NCBI GenBank assembly: GCA_963662525.1
Contig: OY759717.1
Location: 1,426,001 to 1,490,000 of the forward strand
Direction: 5' to 3'
Length of the DNA: 64,000 nucleotides
Source: CAZSDU01 sp963662525
Lineage (GTDB): Bacteria; Bacteroidota; Bacteroidia; Bacteroidales; FEN-979
Below, one piece after another: positions 24,639 through 34,700 of this stretch (positions within the stretch are counted from its first letter, which is position 1; every line of letters starts with the position of its first letter). A program made the position numbers and the translations under genes. The notes under the pieces are model-generated. The model was given only the letters and a program-made list of their open reading frames with translations. It did not search any database and had not been told where the DNA came from.

Positions 24639-25913
24639 ATGGATCCACAATACAATGCCGGCATGGACCGTATCATCAAAGAAAACAGATGGATTAAGAA
24701 AAAATACTGGAAATATTTTTTCGGAGGCACAGCCGTACTGCTGGCCATTTTGTTTTTTATTTTCAGGGACTGGACCAGTACGGTTCGTGTTGAAATAGAC
24801 AGAATTACTATTGCAGCGGTATTCAGGAGTGTTTTTAATGATTATATCACCAACGATGGAATCGCCGCCCCGATATCAACCGTATTTCTCGATGCTTATG
24901 AAGGAGGTAAGGTGGAGGAGATTCTTCTTGAGGAAGGCGCCATGTTACATCAAGGAGATGTCATCATCAGGCTTAGCAACAATGACATCAATCTAAATAT
25001 CCTTAACAGTGAGGCACAACTGGCTGAAAAGGCAAATTTCCTCAGGGAAGTCAGGATCCGGATGGAACAGGAAAAACATTCACTGGAGAGAGAAATCCTG
25101 AATGCCCGTTATGACCTTATCTCAAAAAAAAGGATCTGGGAACAAAACCAGGAGTTATATAAAGATCAATTGATTTCCCGCGATGAATGGCTCAAATCGG
25201 AAGAGAATTATACCCTGGCAGATAAAACACAGGAGCTTGTTCTTTTGCGGCAGAAACAGGATAATGAATTCAGGAATCTTCAAATTGAACAAATCACTGA
25301 AAACCTGAAAAACATGCAGATGAACCTCGCACTGGTGAAGCAGCAGCAGGATTACCTGAATGTAAAATCTCCTGTAGATGGTCAGCTCGGCAGTCTGCTG
25401 GTGGAGATCGGACAATCGATCACACGCGGATTCCGGATCGGTCAGATCAATATCCTGACATCCTATAAGATCGAGGCCGACGTCGACGAACACTACATCG
25501 ACCGGATCAGACCCGGGTTGACAGGTTTTATCGAGCGTCCGAACGACACCCTTCATCTGGAGATAAAAAAAGTTTACCCGGAGGTACGAAACGGGCGGTT
25601 TAAAATAGACCTGGTCTTTACGGGAAAACTACCCGAAAACATCCGGATTGGCCAGTCATACTTCATAAAACTTCAGCTGGGCCAACCCATTGAAGCAATC
25701 CAGATCCCTCAGGGAAGCTTCTACCAGACCACTGGGGGGCAGTGGATATTTGTTGTGGACAAGAGCGGTCAATTCGCCATCAAGAGAAACATTAAGATAG
25801 GCAGGAAAAACCCGCAGTTTTATGAAGTCCTCGAAGGGTTGCGGCCGGGCGAGCAGGTCATCGTTTCCGATTATACGATGTTTGGCGATAATGATAAAGT
25901 GGAGTTGAAATAA
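24639..25913 (+). CDS. HlyD-family periplasmic adaptor protein
   Basis: This encodes 424 residues. A membrane anchor lies at about residues 27-44 (YFFGGTAVLLAILFFIF). The first half of a biotinyl-lipoyl-like domain (GGKVEEILLEEGAMLHQGDVIIRL, about 90-113 in total) leads into a long coiled-coil hairpin (about 120-235). The second lipoyl half (VKSPVDGQLGSLLVEIGQSI) and beta-barrel and membrane-proximal domains follow. It would bridge the inner-membrane permeases and the TolC channel. It starts 18 bp after tolC in the same operon. Confidence 0.92.
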   Translation: MDPQYNAGMDRIIKENRWIKKKYWKYFFGGTAVLLAILFFIFRDWTSTVRVEIDRITIAAVFRSVFNDYITNDGIAAPISTVFLDAYEGGKVEEILLEEGAMLHQGDVIIRLSNNDINLNILNSEAQLAEKANFLREVRIRMEQEKHSLEREILNARYDLISKKRIWEQNQELYKDQLISRDEWLKSEENYTLADKTQELVLLRQKQDNEFRNLQIEQITENLKNMQMNLALVKQQQDYLNVKSPVDGQLGSLLVEIGQSITRGFRIGQINILTSYKIEADVDEHYIDRIRPGLTGFIERPNDTLHLEIKKVYPEVRNGRFKIDLVFTGKLPENIRIGQSYFIKLQLGQPIEAIQIPQGSFYQTTGGQWIFVVDKSGQFAIKRNIKIGRKNPQFYEVLEGLRPGEQVIVSDYTMFGDNDKVELK

Positions 25914-25934
25914 ACAGATAATACAGTTGAAATC

Positions 25935-28328
25935 ATGTTAAAAAATATTTTCCGCATCATTTTTCGCAACATCTCACGGCAAAAGGGATTCAGCATCATC
26001 AACGTGGCCGGCCTGGCTGTGGGTCTGGCTGCCTCTCTGCTGATCCTTTTATGGGTGATGGATGAATTGAGTTACGAGAATTTCAATGAACATGCCGGGC
26101 AGATCTATATGGTTAACCAGGACCAGTTCTACACGGGAGACCGTTTTCGGGTGGCGGTGACGCCCCATCCCTGTGCACCGGTATGGAAAGAGCGGATTCC
26201 AGAGATAAAGGAAACGGCCCGGATTGTTTTTCTTCCCAAGATGTTATTCCGCATCGGTGACAAGGTTTTCTTTGAGACCCAGGTCTTGGCTGCCGATTCA
26301 GGGCTCCTGAAGGTTTTTACGCTTCCGCTGATTCATGGCGATGCGCAAATTGCACTGCGCGACCCGCATTCGATCATCCTGTCGGAAAAGCTCGCAAAGA
26401 AATATTTCGGCGACGACAACCCGGTCGGCAAGACCATCACCCTCGATAACAAGTTTCCATTCATCGTAAGTGCTGTGATGAGAGCCATCCCGAAAAATTC
26501 AGTATTCAGCACGGCTGCTGCTTCCAGATTTGGTCTTGATGCAATTATCCCTTATTCATTCCTGAAGGAGATCGGCATATCGGGCGATTCGTGGGGAAAC
26601 AACAGTATTTTCACCTATGCGCTGCTTGAACGCGGCGCCGACATCCAATCCGTCAACAAGAAGATGACCGCCATTGTGGTCGAACATAACCCCGAGACCA
26701 ATGCGAAATTTTTCCTCACCCCCTGGCTGGATTTTCGCCTGCATACACAATTCGGATTCGGGGACGGCAAAGGGGCCATCGTCAAAATTTATATATTCGT
26801 GGCCATCGCCCTGTTTATACTCCTCATCGCCTGCATCAATTTCATCAACCTGGCCATTGCCAAAGCCGCTTTGCGCGGGAAGGAGATTGGTATCAAGAAG
26901 GTGGCGGGTGCCAACCGACTCACGATGGCCCTTCAGTTCATGACAGAATCAGTCGTCCTGGTTTTCATCGCCCTGGTTTTCGCGCTTGTTCTGGTTGGCC
27001 TGTTGCTGGGCGTTTTCAATTCGATTTCAGGGAAAAGTTTCTCGGTGGCCGATATTTTTCAGGCAAAGTTCATTGCCGGTTTTATCATCACTGGTCTGCT
27101 GACCGCTATCCTGGCCGGTATTTATCCGGCGTTTTATTTATCGTCGCTCAAACCGGTCATGGTGCTCAAAGGAGAGACATTGTCGGGAAAACGTAACGGC
27201 CGCCTAAGGCAGGTCCTTGTTGTTGTTCAGTTCTCACTCTCCATTTTTATTGCGCTGGGCGCCATTTTCATGTACCTCCAGTTGAAATTCATGCAGGAAA
27301 AGGAGCTGGGTTTTGACAAGGGAAACCTCATCTGCATTCCCATGACTCAAGATGTAAAGGCCAAATACTATTCCCTTAAGAAGGAGTTGCTTAAAGAGCC
27401 CCTGATCCTTGGGGTTTCTGCTTCAAGTCACAATCCCACCATGATCGGCACCAATGGCGGCGGGGCTTCATGGAAGGGAAAGGACCCCAAACAGGAGGTG
27501 CTGATCGGGCAGTGCGTCATCGATTATGACTATTTAAGCACGATGAAGATGAGCCTTGTGTCGGGGCGCGATTTTTCACGCGACCACCCTGCCGACATGG
27601 GTGATACGCTGGGAAATTTCCTGGTAAACGAAGAGGTGGTCAAACTGATGGGCGGTGGCGATGCGGTTGGAAAAAGTTTCCGCTTCATTGGGCAGCAGGG
27701 GATTATCGTGGGGGTGATGAAAAACTTTCATTACAGCGGGGCCCAGGAGCCCATTGAGCCCATGGCTTTTGCGGTCAGCGACAGCAGGTCCTTCTCAAAC
27801 GTCCTCGTAAGACTTGCCCCCGGCGATCTGCCAGCCACCTTGAAAATCGTGGAGAAGACATGGAAAAGGGTCGTTCCCGATTATCCACTCGAATACACCT
27901 TTATCGACCAGGATTATGACAACCTGTACCGGACTGAAATCCGCATGGGCCTGCTGCTGAAATATTTTACGCTGGTTGCCCTGATCATCGCCTGCCTGGG
28001 ACTTTATGGCCTGTCGACCCATGCTGCCAGCCGCAGGACCCGCGAGATCGGAGTGCGTAAGGTGATGGGTGCCGGCACGGTCTCGGTGATCTTCGCCTTA
28101 TCGAAAGAATTCCTTATCCTGGTGATCATCGCCATTGCCATTGCTTTTCCGCTCGGATGGTATGCCGTGCATAAAATGCTGCTGGAATTTGCCTACCGGA
28201 TCAATCTTGACTGGATGGTCTTTGGCGCGATTGGCCTGGGCGCATTGGCCGTCGCCCTGGCCACGGTGAGCTTCCAGGCATACAAGGCTTCATGTGTAAA
28301 TCCTGCGGTAGCGCTTAAAACGGAGTGA
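25935..28328 (+). CDS. FtsX/MacB-type ABC transporter permease (1 of 4)
   Basis: This encodes 797 residues: a first membrane helix (about 22-40), a large MacB-type periplasmic domain, three helices (about 285-400), then a second copy of the same layout with the closing helices at about 675-790. The FtsX coupling signature appears twice, as GKEIGIKKVAGANRLT and SRRTREIGVRKVMGAG, and the C-terminus ends NPAVALKTE. The duplicated architecture is common in Bacteroidota permeases thought to export peptides, lipids or antibiotics mechanically through a TolC route. Base composition is visibly more GC-rich than in the next permease gene. Confidence 0.9.
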   Translation: MLKNIFRIIFRNISRQKGFSIINVAGLAVGLAASLLILLWVMDELSYENFNEHAGQIYMVNQDQFYTGDRFRVAVTPHPCAPVWKERIPEIKETARIVFLPKMLFRIGDKVFFETQVLAADSGLLKVFTLPLIHGDAQIALRDPHSIILSEKLAKKYFGDDNPVGKTITLDNKFPFIVSAVMRAIPKNSVFSTAAASRFGLDAIIPYSFLKEIGISGDSWGNNSIFTYALLERGADIQSVNKKMTAIVVEHNPETNAKFFLTPWLDFRLHTQFGFGDGKGAIVKIYIFVAIALFILLIACINFINLAIAKAALRGKEIGIKKVAGANRLTMALQFMTESVVLVFIALVFALVLVGLLLGVFNSISGKSFSVADIFQAKFIAGFIITGLLTAILAGIYPAFYLSSLKPVMVLKGETLSGKRNGRLRQVLVVVQFSLSIFIALGAIFMYLQLKFMQEKELGFDKGNLICIPMTQDVKAKYYSLKKELLKEPLILGVSASSHNPTMIGTNGGGASWKGKDPKQEVLIGQCVIDYDYLSTMKMSLVSGRDFSRDHPADMGDTLGNFLVNEEVVKLMGGGDAVGKSFRFIGQQGIIVGVMKNFHYSGAQEPIEPMAFAVSDSRSFSNVLVRLAPGDLPATLKIVEKTWKRVVPDYPLEYTFIDQDYDNLYRTEIRMGLLLKYFTLVALIIACLGLYGLSTHAASRRTREIGVRKVMGAGTVSVIFALSKEFLILVIIAIAIAFPLGWYAVHKMLLEFAYRINLDWMVFGAIGLGALAVALATVSFQAYKASCVNPAVALKTE

Positions 28329-28371
28329 GTAACGAATTACCCATTTATAATGACACGAACCATATTGAAAA

Positions 28372-30735
28372 ATGAAATATCTGTTTACAACAATCATCCG
28401 TAATTTCACACGAAAACCGGTTACCAACCTGATCAACCTGCTTGGCCTGGCCGTCAGTCTGGCATTGGTCATTATTCTGTCGGTCTATTCGTACAGCGAA
28501 CTTACTACCGATAACTACCATAAAAATGGCGACAGGGTCTTTCTTTATGGTGATTTGAATAAAGGGATTTATACACCGGCAATCCTCAAAGAGCATATAG
28601 ACCTGAGCGTTCCCGGAGTGGAATCAACCGTAAGGATGGTGGCTGCATGGGAAGCTCCGGTATTCCAGGTTGGAAACAATGACCCGATTACTTCGGATAT
28701 GCTGTTTGCCGATGAAGACTTTTTTAAACTATTCACCTACACCGTAGTGGAAGGAAATCTTGAATCTGCCCTGAAAGATCCCATGTCGGTGGTAATTACT
28801 AAGTCTCTTTCTGAAAGGCTTTTTGGCAGTAAACCAGCTGTGGGCCGGATCATGAAGATGAATAACAACCATATACTTACCGTCAGGGCTGTAACCGAAG
28901 AGCCTAAAGCAAATTCCTGTATCTCGTTCAGTGCCATTGCTTCGGTCAAAACACGCAAGGTTGTTGTTCCCGATGAAGGTGAGTTTACTGATTGGGGGTG
29001 GTTCAATTACCAGACATTTATCCTGCTAAAACCAGGAAACAATCCTGATGAAACCGCAAAAAGGATTACGGCGCTTTTTCCACAAACTTTTCAAAAGGAT
29101 TTGGTTGAAGCGAAGTTGAACCCGTTACGGGAGTTGTATTTATCAAAAAACGACCTTTCCTCTGCCACTTATTTCCATCAGGGGGACAAACGGAAAATCA
29201 TGTTCCTCGTCCTGGTAGCTGCACTGGTGCTGATGATCGCCCTGGTCAATTTTATCAATATTTCATCCTCCCAGTGGCTGGATACAATCAGGCAGACCGG
29301 CGTGATGAAGATCATGGGGGCAAAACCGTCAACAATTGTCTTCAATATCCTGTCAGAGGCGTTCCTTCTTTTCCTGATGTCTCTTTTTATTGCGATCATG
29401 ATAGTAATTTTCATCGACCCGTTTATTCAGAACTACACTGGTATCAAATTCAACCCTCAATTCATTTACACTCCGGGCTTTTTAATCATTTCAATTGCCG
29501 GGGTCTTTGTGCTGAGTTTTCTTTTCAGTATAATTCCCGCCATGCGGATTTCCAAATCAAATGCGATTGACAACCTGAAAAAAACAGTGGAGGCACCAGT
29601 ATTGAATCACCTGTTCAGCGGAATTCTCGTTACCATACAATTCGTAATTGCCATTATTTTGTTGGCTTTTACAATTCTTGTGCAAAAGCAGGTAATTTTT
29701 GGCAGCAGCAACCTGGGATTCAACCAGGAAAACATCATCGGAATAAAACTGACACCCCAGCTGAAAGCAAAAAAAGAGGTTCTTAAACAGTCTCTTCAGA
29801 AGAAACCAATTGTTGAAAAAATTTCATTTACACAATATTACCCGGGCAAGCCTATCTCGTTTTGGGGAATCTGGTTTCCGGTCAATGGAGAAAGAAAAGA
29901 GCTGAATTTTGACCTCTTTAATGCTGATCCGGCTTTCTTTGGCATGCTGGGATTACAACTAAAACAGGGCCGGTTTTATTCTGAAAACAATAAAACCGAT
30001 GCGGGGAAAATCATCGTGAATGAAACCTTTCTTCGCGAAAACAAGATCGTCAACCCCATAGGAGTTCAATTTGTTATTGGAATGCGGACGGATGATGGCC
30101 CTGCCGAAATAATCGGTGTCGTAAAAGATTTTCGGTACAAACCGGTAAACGAACCCATCGGCTCTCTCGCCATTCAAAACGGGACCCACGCTTCCTATTG
30201 TCTGGCAAGCTTGCATACCAGCGATTTTAATTCATTACATCAAGCCATTCATGATATTAATGATCTGGCGTCTGGCCTTTCCCCTTCTTTCCCGGTTGAA
30301 GCAAGCTTTTTTGATCAGGCCGTTGAGGATATGTACAAATCAGAACTTTCGTTCCGGAGAACCTTTTCGCTGTTCGCCGGATGTGCCATCGTAATTTGCT
30401 GCATGGGTATTTTAGCCATGTCGCTGTTTGGTTGTCAGCGAAGGGTTAAAGAAATCGGTATCCGGAAAATTAACGGTGCCGGAACATGGCAAGTGATGAT
30501 AATGCTTAATAAGGATTTTGTAAAGTGGATAGCCATCGCATTTGTCATTGCCACCCCTGTTGCATATTATATTATGCAAAAATGGCTGGAAGCCTTTGCT
30601 TATAAAACCGGCTTAAGTTGGTGGATATTTGCGGCTGCCGGTGTTACGGTATTTCTCATTGTATGCATCACCGTTACCTCACAAAGCTGGCGGGCAGCTT
30701 CGAGCAATCCGGTTGAATCAATAAGGCATGAATAA
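28372..30735 (+). CDS. FtsX/MacB-type ABC transporter permease (2 of 4)
   Basis: This encodes 787 residues with the same duplicated helix / periplasmic domain / three-helix plan as its neighbours. Its second coupling motif is QRRVKEIGIRKINGAG and it ends NPVESIRHE. The first copy of the motif is less typical (TGVMKIMGAKPST). It is moderately AT-rich compared with the permeases before and after it. By position it shares the single operon ATPase. It could form a heterodimer with another of the four permeases, which is inference. Confidence 0.9.
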   Translation: MKYLFTTIIRNFTRKPVTNLINLLGLAVSLALVIILSVYSYSELTTDNYHKNGDRVFLYGDLNKGIYTPAILKEHIDLSVPGVESTVRMVAAWEAPVFQVGNNDPITSDMLFADEDFFKLFTYTVVEGNLESALKDPMSVVITKSLSERLFGSKPAVGRIMKMNNNHILTVRAVTEEPKANSCISFSAIASVKTRKVVVPDEGEFTDWGWFNYQTFILLKPGNNPDETAKRITALFPQTFQKDLVEAKLNPLRELYLSKNDLSSATYFHQGDKRKIMFLVLVAALVLMIALVNFINISSSQWLDTIRQTGVMKIMGAKPSTIVFNILSEAFLLFLMSLFIAIMIVIFIDPFIQNYTGIKFNPQFIYTPGFLIISIAGVFVLSFLFSIIPAMRISKSNAIDNLKKTVEAPVLNHLFSGILVTIQFVIAIILLAFTILVQKQVIFGSSNLGFNQENIIGIKLTPQLKAKKEVLKQSLQKKPIVEKISFTQYYPGKPISFWGIWFPVNGERKELNFDLFNADPAFFGMLGLQLKQGRFYSENNKTDAGKIIVNETFLRENKIVNPIGVQFVIGMRTDDGPAEIIGVVKDFRYKPVNEPIGSLAIQNGTHASYCLASLHTSDFNSLHQAIHDINDLASGLSPSFPVEASFFDQAVEDMYKSELSFRRTFSLFAGCAIVICCMGILAMSLFGCQRRVKEIGIRKINGAGTWQVMIMLNKDFVKWIAIAFVIATPVAYYIMQKWLEAFAYKTGLSWWIFAAAGVTVFLIVCITVTSQSWRAASSNPVESIRHE

Positions 30736-30768
30736 AAGATCCATTAAATCACAATAAGTCGTAATAAG

Positions 30769-32310
30769 GTGAATAGATACCCTTTATTTTTGCTGATAAT
30801 CGGATTGGTATTGTTGCTTGCTGCCTGCCAGGAAAATCGCCTTAAATCCGATGAGGAAAAGCTTTCGGCAGAGATCCTGCTGCAGGAAAAAGAGAAGGCC
30901 GAACGTGTTGAGCGTGAAAACAGTCTGGCCGATTCTCTGAAAAAGCTACCCCAAGGCTTCCGGTTTAAAGAAGACCGTTCCGTCGATCCCTCCCGCCCCC
31001 CGGTGGTGATCGATATTGCCGGAAGCCTGAATAATATCAGGGACTTTGCCTTGTCGGACGTGGCCTCAAAAATCACCTACATCCGCCTGCAAAAGCCGCC
31101 CGACAGTTCCTTCTCCCGGGCCATGAAGTTCAAGTATTACCTTATGGATTCGAACATCGTGGCGGTCAATCCTTCGGGCATTCTCCTCTATAACCAAAAA
31201 GGGAAATATGTAAGTACCGTGGTGAAAAATGAATCAACGGGCATTGAGGTTGAAGCCAACCAAATAACGATACAGGGCGACAATACCTTTATCGGTGGTG
31301 GCACCACCGTCTGGACCACCGGAAAAAACCTGTTTTACAAATACCGTAACTCGCTCACCGGTCAGTCTTACATCATGCAATATGATTGTTCGCAACCACC
31401 GTTGAACCTCTCCCTGGCGTTCGACCCCGAAAAACCCGGCAAGATCAGGGGAATGGGCGAGATTGCCATCGATTTCAACCACGGGAAAAAACCGGATCCT
31501 CCCAGGGGAAATGCCAATGGCATGTGGAGCGCAGGTTCTGACTTTATCTATAACCGCTTAAGCACCATGATGCTAGATCGCAACACCTATGCGCAGCAAC
31601 TGGGAAGTCCATTCGACCTGAGCGGTAAATACATCCTGGGAATTTTCAATCGGCAGGGTGACACCCTGGCTGCCTTCACCCAGTTTGAAAAATTGGATCA
31701 CTTTTCAAAATCAGTGATGCGGGGCACGGATCAAGGCGCCCAATATGAGAACAACGGAAAATTCTATATCCGGAATGCCTTTAACGATACCGTTTTCCTT
31801 GTATTGCCCCCCAACAGACTGTTGCCCGTATATGTGCTGAATTTTGGAAAATATAAGCTGCTGAAGAAAGAGGGAGTGGATCCCGATTTTAACCTCAACG
31901 GAAAAATAGTACCTGAAACCTGGGCCGACACCAAAAATTACATTTTCCTGACCTTCTCAAAAGACAGCTATGATTGTCCAAACACCCGAAAAAGCAAGCA
32001 ATTGAAACGATTTTATACTATCTTCTCCAAGTCGGGTAAAAAACTGTTCCTGGTGAAAGGCGATCCGGGCAACTATGATCCCGATATCCTGAAAAACAAC
32101 CTGGATGGCGGGCTTCCTGTGTGGCCCTCCTCCTACATGGTCGGCAGCAATGGGGAGATCCTGGTCTCGCTGAAGGGGAAAGAGCTTAAAGAACAGGTCA
32201 GATCAACATCGTTCAGCGCATCAACCGCTCCTGCCGCCAGGAAGAATGAACTGCTGAAACTGGCCCTGGAGGTATCCGATGATGAAGACATCCTGATGAT
32301 TGTTGAATAA
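30769..32310 (+). CDS. Beta-propeller-like lipoprotein inside the permease operon
   Basis: This encodes 513 residues starting at GTG; no nearby ATG would keep the lipoprotein signal (IIGLVLLLAA before Cys20). After a charged helical stretch (about 25-60) the mature part looks like the 6-bladed beta-propeller lipoprotein group of Bacteroidota. It opens with ALSDVASKITYIRLQKP, followed by repeated strand patterns such as GILLYNQKGKYVSTVV and GKYILGIFNRQGDTLAAF. Ligand and function are unknown. Its place between permeases 2 and 3 suggests a role as accessory receptor or sensor for the exporter. The C-terminal 60 residues are Ser/Ala- and Glu-rich. Confidence 0.7.
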   Translation: MNRYPLFLLIIGLVLLLAACQENRLKSDEEKLSAEILLQEKEKAERVERENSLADSLKKLPQGFRFKEDRSVDPSRPPVVIDIAGSLNNIRDFALSDVASKITYIRLQKPPDSSFSRAMKFKYYLMDSNIVAVNPSGILLYNQKGKYVSTVVKNESTGIEVEANQITIQGDNTFIGGGTTVWTTGKNLFYKYRNSLTGQSYIMQYDCSQPPLNLSLAFDPEKPGKIRGMGEIAIDFNHGKKPDPPRGNANGMWSAGSDFIYNRLSTMMLDRNTYAQQLGSPFDLSGKYILGIFNRQGDTLAAFTQFEKLDHFSKSVMRGTDQGAQYENNGKFYIRNAFNDTVFLVLPPNRLLPVYVLNFGKYKLLKKEGVDPDFNLNGKIVPETWADTKNYIFLTFSKDSYDCPNTRKSKQLKRFYTIFSKSGKKLFLVKGDPGNYDPDILKNNLDGGLPVWPSSYMVGSNGEILVSLKGKELKEQVRSTSFSASTAPAARKNELLKLALEVSDDEDILMIVE

Positions 32311-32321
32311 CTAAAAGAACG

Positions 32322-34682
32322 ATGATCCAGCCCTTTAAAATCACCATCCGCAGATTCAGCCATAAGCCGGTTTATTCCCTGATCACATTACTGGGATTTA
32401 CCATCGGTGTGACAGCCAGCTTGCTAATCTACCTGTGGGTGTTGCATGAACTGAGCTATGAAAAGTTTCATCCTGACCATGACCGGATTTACCGTGTACT
32501 CACCCTTGCCAAAGAGGGTGACGAAATTGTGAAATCAGCCGGCTGCTACCGCCCGGTTGCGAAAACGCTGAAGATGACCTACCCTCAAATCGAAAATGCC
32601 ACATACCTGAGTTTCGATTCCGAAGATTCGCCTCTGAAAAGGGATAAGGGAAGTGAAAAGATAGAGGCACGCTGCATGAGTACGAATGATGATTTCTTTG
32701 CCATCTTCGGTGGATTTTCTTTCATCGAGGGCAGTCCGGAGACCGCATTTTCCAAACCTTCAAACACCGTACTTTCGGAGGAAGTTGCCCGGAAACTGTT
32801 CGGCAATGAGCCGGCATTAGGCAAAATTGTCGTCAGCGACAAATATGATCCGGAAATCTATACCGTGAGTGGCGTAGTGCGGATCCCACGGCAAAGCCAC
32901 ATCGATTTCGGGTTTGTAGTTTCAGGTAAAAGCAGCAGGTATGCTTACCTTGAGGATAGCTGGGGCGACAAGGCCCATGTACATGTGTACATCAAACTGG
33001 CAAAAAATGCCTTGATCGATGACAAGTTCCTGGATGGTATAACCAATCACCTTGGCCGGTTCTCAAGGCTGTCGGATAAACTGGTGTTCCAGGCGCTGAC
33101 CGACATTCACCTGCACACCAATTACCAGACCAACCTCTATGATAAAAACATCAGCAGCTACAAATACGTTTGGATATTCTCCGGACTGGCATTGCTGATC
33201 ATTCTCATGGCGGCGCTGAATTTTTCGGTGCTGTCGGTGGCACGGTCATCGGAACGGTCGACTGAAATCGGCATTAAAAAAGTGTGCGGCGCCGGGCGGC
33301 CCGACATTATCCGTCAATTCATGGGAGAGGCGGTGTTACAAACCACGGCCGCCACCCTGATTGCCCTGTTTCTCATGTGGTTGATCCTGCCCTGGTTCAA
33401 TGTGTTTACCGGGCAATATCTCACCTTGGAATTATCGTTTGGGCTGGTTATCAGCATGCTCGTGATAACAGTTCTGGTAGGAATGGTTGCTGGCATCTAT
33501 CCATCCTTCTATCTCTCCTCCCTGAAAACCTCCAGGATCTTCCGCGGCGGCAGCCAAACCGGGTCAAAGAACAATTTCACCCGGTTGCTGGTAGTGATCC
33601 AATTCAGCATTGCCGCCTTTTTCATCATTGCCACATCCGTCTTTATCAAACAATTGAACTACATCCAGGGAAAAGACCTGGGTTTCGACCGGAACAACAT
33701 TGTGGTCATCCCAACAGGTCTCTGGTATGAGAATAAGTCATTTAAAGATGAACTGCTGAAAAATCCGAATATCCTGGGGGTAACTGCAACCGCCTATGCG
33801 CCCGTCGATTTTAACTGGGAAGTCAGGCTTGCTGTTAACCACGCCGGCCGGCCCGACAGCATCAGGGCTGCCATGATCTGGGCAGATGAAGATTTTGCCA
33901 AAACCTATAAACTGGAAATTGTCAAGGGACAATTCCTCCAGATGGATTTTGACAGCTTCTGGAAAGAGGGAGAAACAAACCTGCCTGCGGTTATCAACGA
34001 AACAGCTGAAAAGATCATCGGATATCAGAATCCCATCGGAGAACGGATCGGGAATTTCGTGATTGCCGGGGTCGTGAAAGATTTTCACTTCCGTCCGCTG
34101 CATTATCCCATCGGCCCTCTGATCATTACCTACGATCCGCAAAACATCATGACCATGAACGTGCGAATCGCCGATAGAAACCGGGCGGAGACGTTGAAAT
34201 TCATCAGCGACACTTACAAGAAATACAGGGAATCAAGAGGTTTTTCGTACCGTTACTTCGATGACCTGCTGGCACAAAAATACCAGGATGAAGTGAGGCT
34301 GCGCAACCTCACCCTGATCTTTTCAGCGTTGGCCGTCATCATCGCGATGTTAGGGATAATGGGTATGGCCCTTTTTTCCTGCGACCGCCGCACCAAGGAG
34401 ATCGGGATCCGCAAAGCCAATGGCGCCTCCCTGCCGGAGATCCTTTTCATGCTGAACAAGGAGTTCCTGAAATGGGTGATGGTGGCTTTTGTCATTGCCA
34501 TCCCGGTGGCATGGTATACCATGCACCGGTGGATTGAGAATTTTGCTTACCGGACTGAACTGAGCTGGTGGATATACCTCCTGGCGGCCTGCCTTATTAT
34601 GGTCACGGCCCTGATCGCCGTTAACTGGCAAACTTTCAGGGTGGCCCGCAGGAACCCGACGGAAACGTTACGAAGTGAATAA
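32322..34682 (+). CDS. FtsX/MacB-type ABC transporter permease (3 of 4)
   Basis: This encodes 786 residues, again a tandem FtsX layout. The N-terminal helix TLLGFTIGVTASLLIYLWVL is followed by ELSYEKFH, a motif shared with permease 1 (ELSYENFN). Coupling motifs are STEIGIKKVCGAGRPD and DRRTKEIGIRKANGAS, and the C-terminus is NPTETLRSE. It begins 11 bp after the propeller lipoprotein, with which it shares a GC-rich composition, so these two genes may have travelled together. Confidence 0.9.
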   Translation: MIQPFKITIRRFSHKPVYSLITLLGFTIGVTASLLIYLWVLHELSYEKFHPDHDRIYRVLTLAKEGDEIVKSAGCYRPVAKTLKMTYPQIENATYLSFDSEDSPLKRDKGSEKIEARCMSTNDDFFAIFGGFSFIEGSPETAFSKPSNTVLSEEVARKLFGNEPALGKIVVSDKYDPEIYTVSGVVRIPRQSHIDFGFVVSGKSSRYAYLEDSWGDKAHVHVYIKLAKNALIDDKFLDGITNHLGRFSRLSDKLVFQALTDIHLHTNYQTNLYDKNISSYKYVWIFSGLALLIILMAALNFSVLSVARSSERSTEIGIKKVCGAGRPDIIRQFMGEAVLQTTAATLIALFLMWLILPWFNVFTGQYLTLELSFGLVISMLVITVLVGMVAGIYPSFYLSSLKTSRIFRGGSQTGSKNNFTRLLVVIQFSIAAFFIIATSVFIKQLNYIQGKDLGFDRNNIVVIPTGLWYENKSFKDELLKNPNILGVTATAYAPVDFNWEVRLAVNHAGRPDSIRAAMIWADEDFAKTYKLEIVKGQFLQMDFDSFWKEGETNLPAVINETAEKIIGYQNPIGERIGNFVIAGVVKDFHFRPLHYPIGPLIITYDPQNIMTMNVRIADRNRAETLKFISDTYKKYRESRGFSYRYFDDLLAQKYQDEVRLRNLTLIFSALAVIIAMLGIMGMALFSCDRRTKEIGIRKANGASLPEILFMLNKEFLKWVMVAFVIAIPVAWYTMHRWIENFAYRTELSWWIYLLAACLIMVTALIAVNWQTFRVARRNPTETLRSE

Positions 34683-34700
34683 ATTCAACTAATCTGATCC

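Noticed and set aside
33284..33730. 148-codon plus-strand frame inside permease 3
   Set aside because: Shifted shadow of the permease frame, rich in Arg, His and Pro; the permease motifs are in the other frame.
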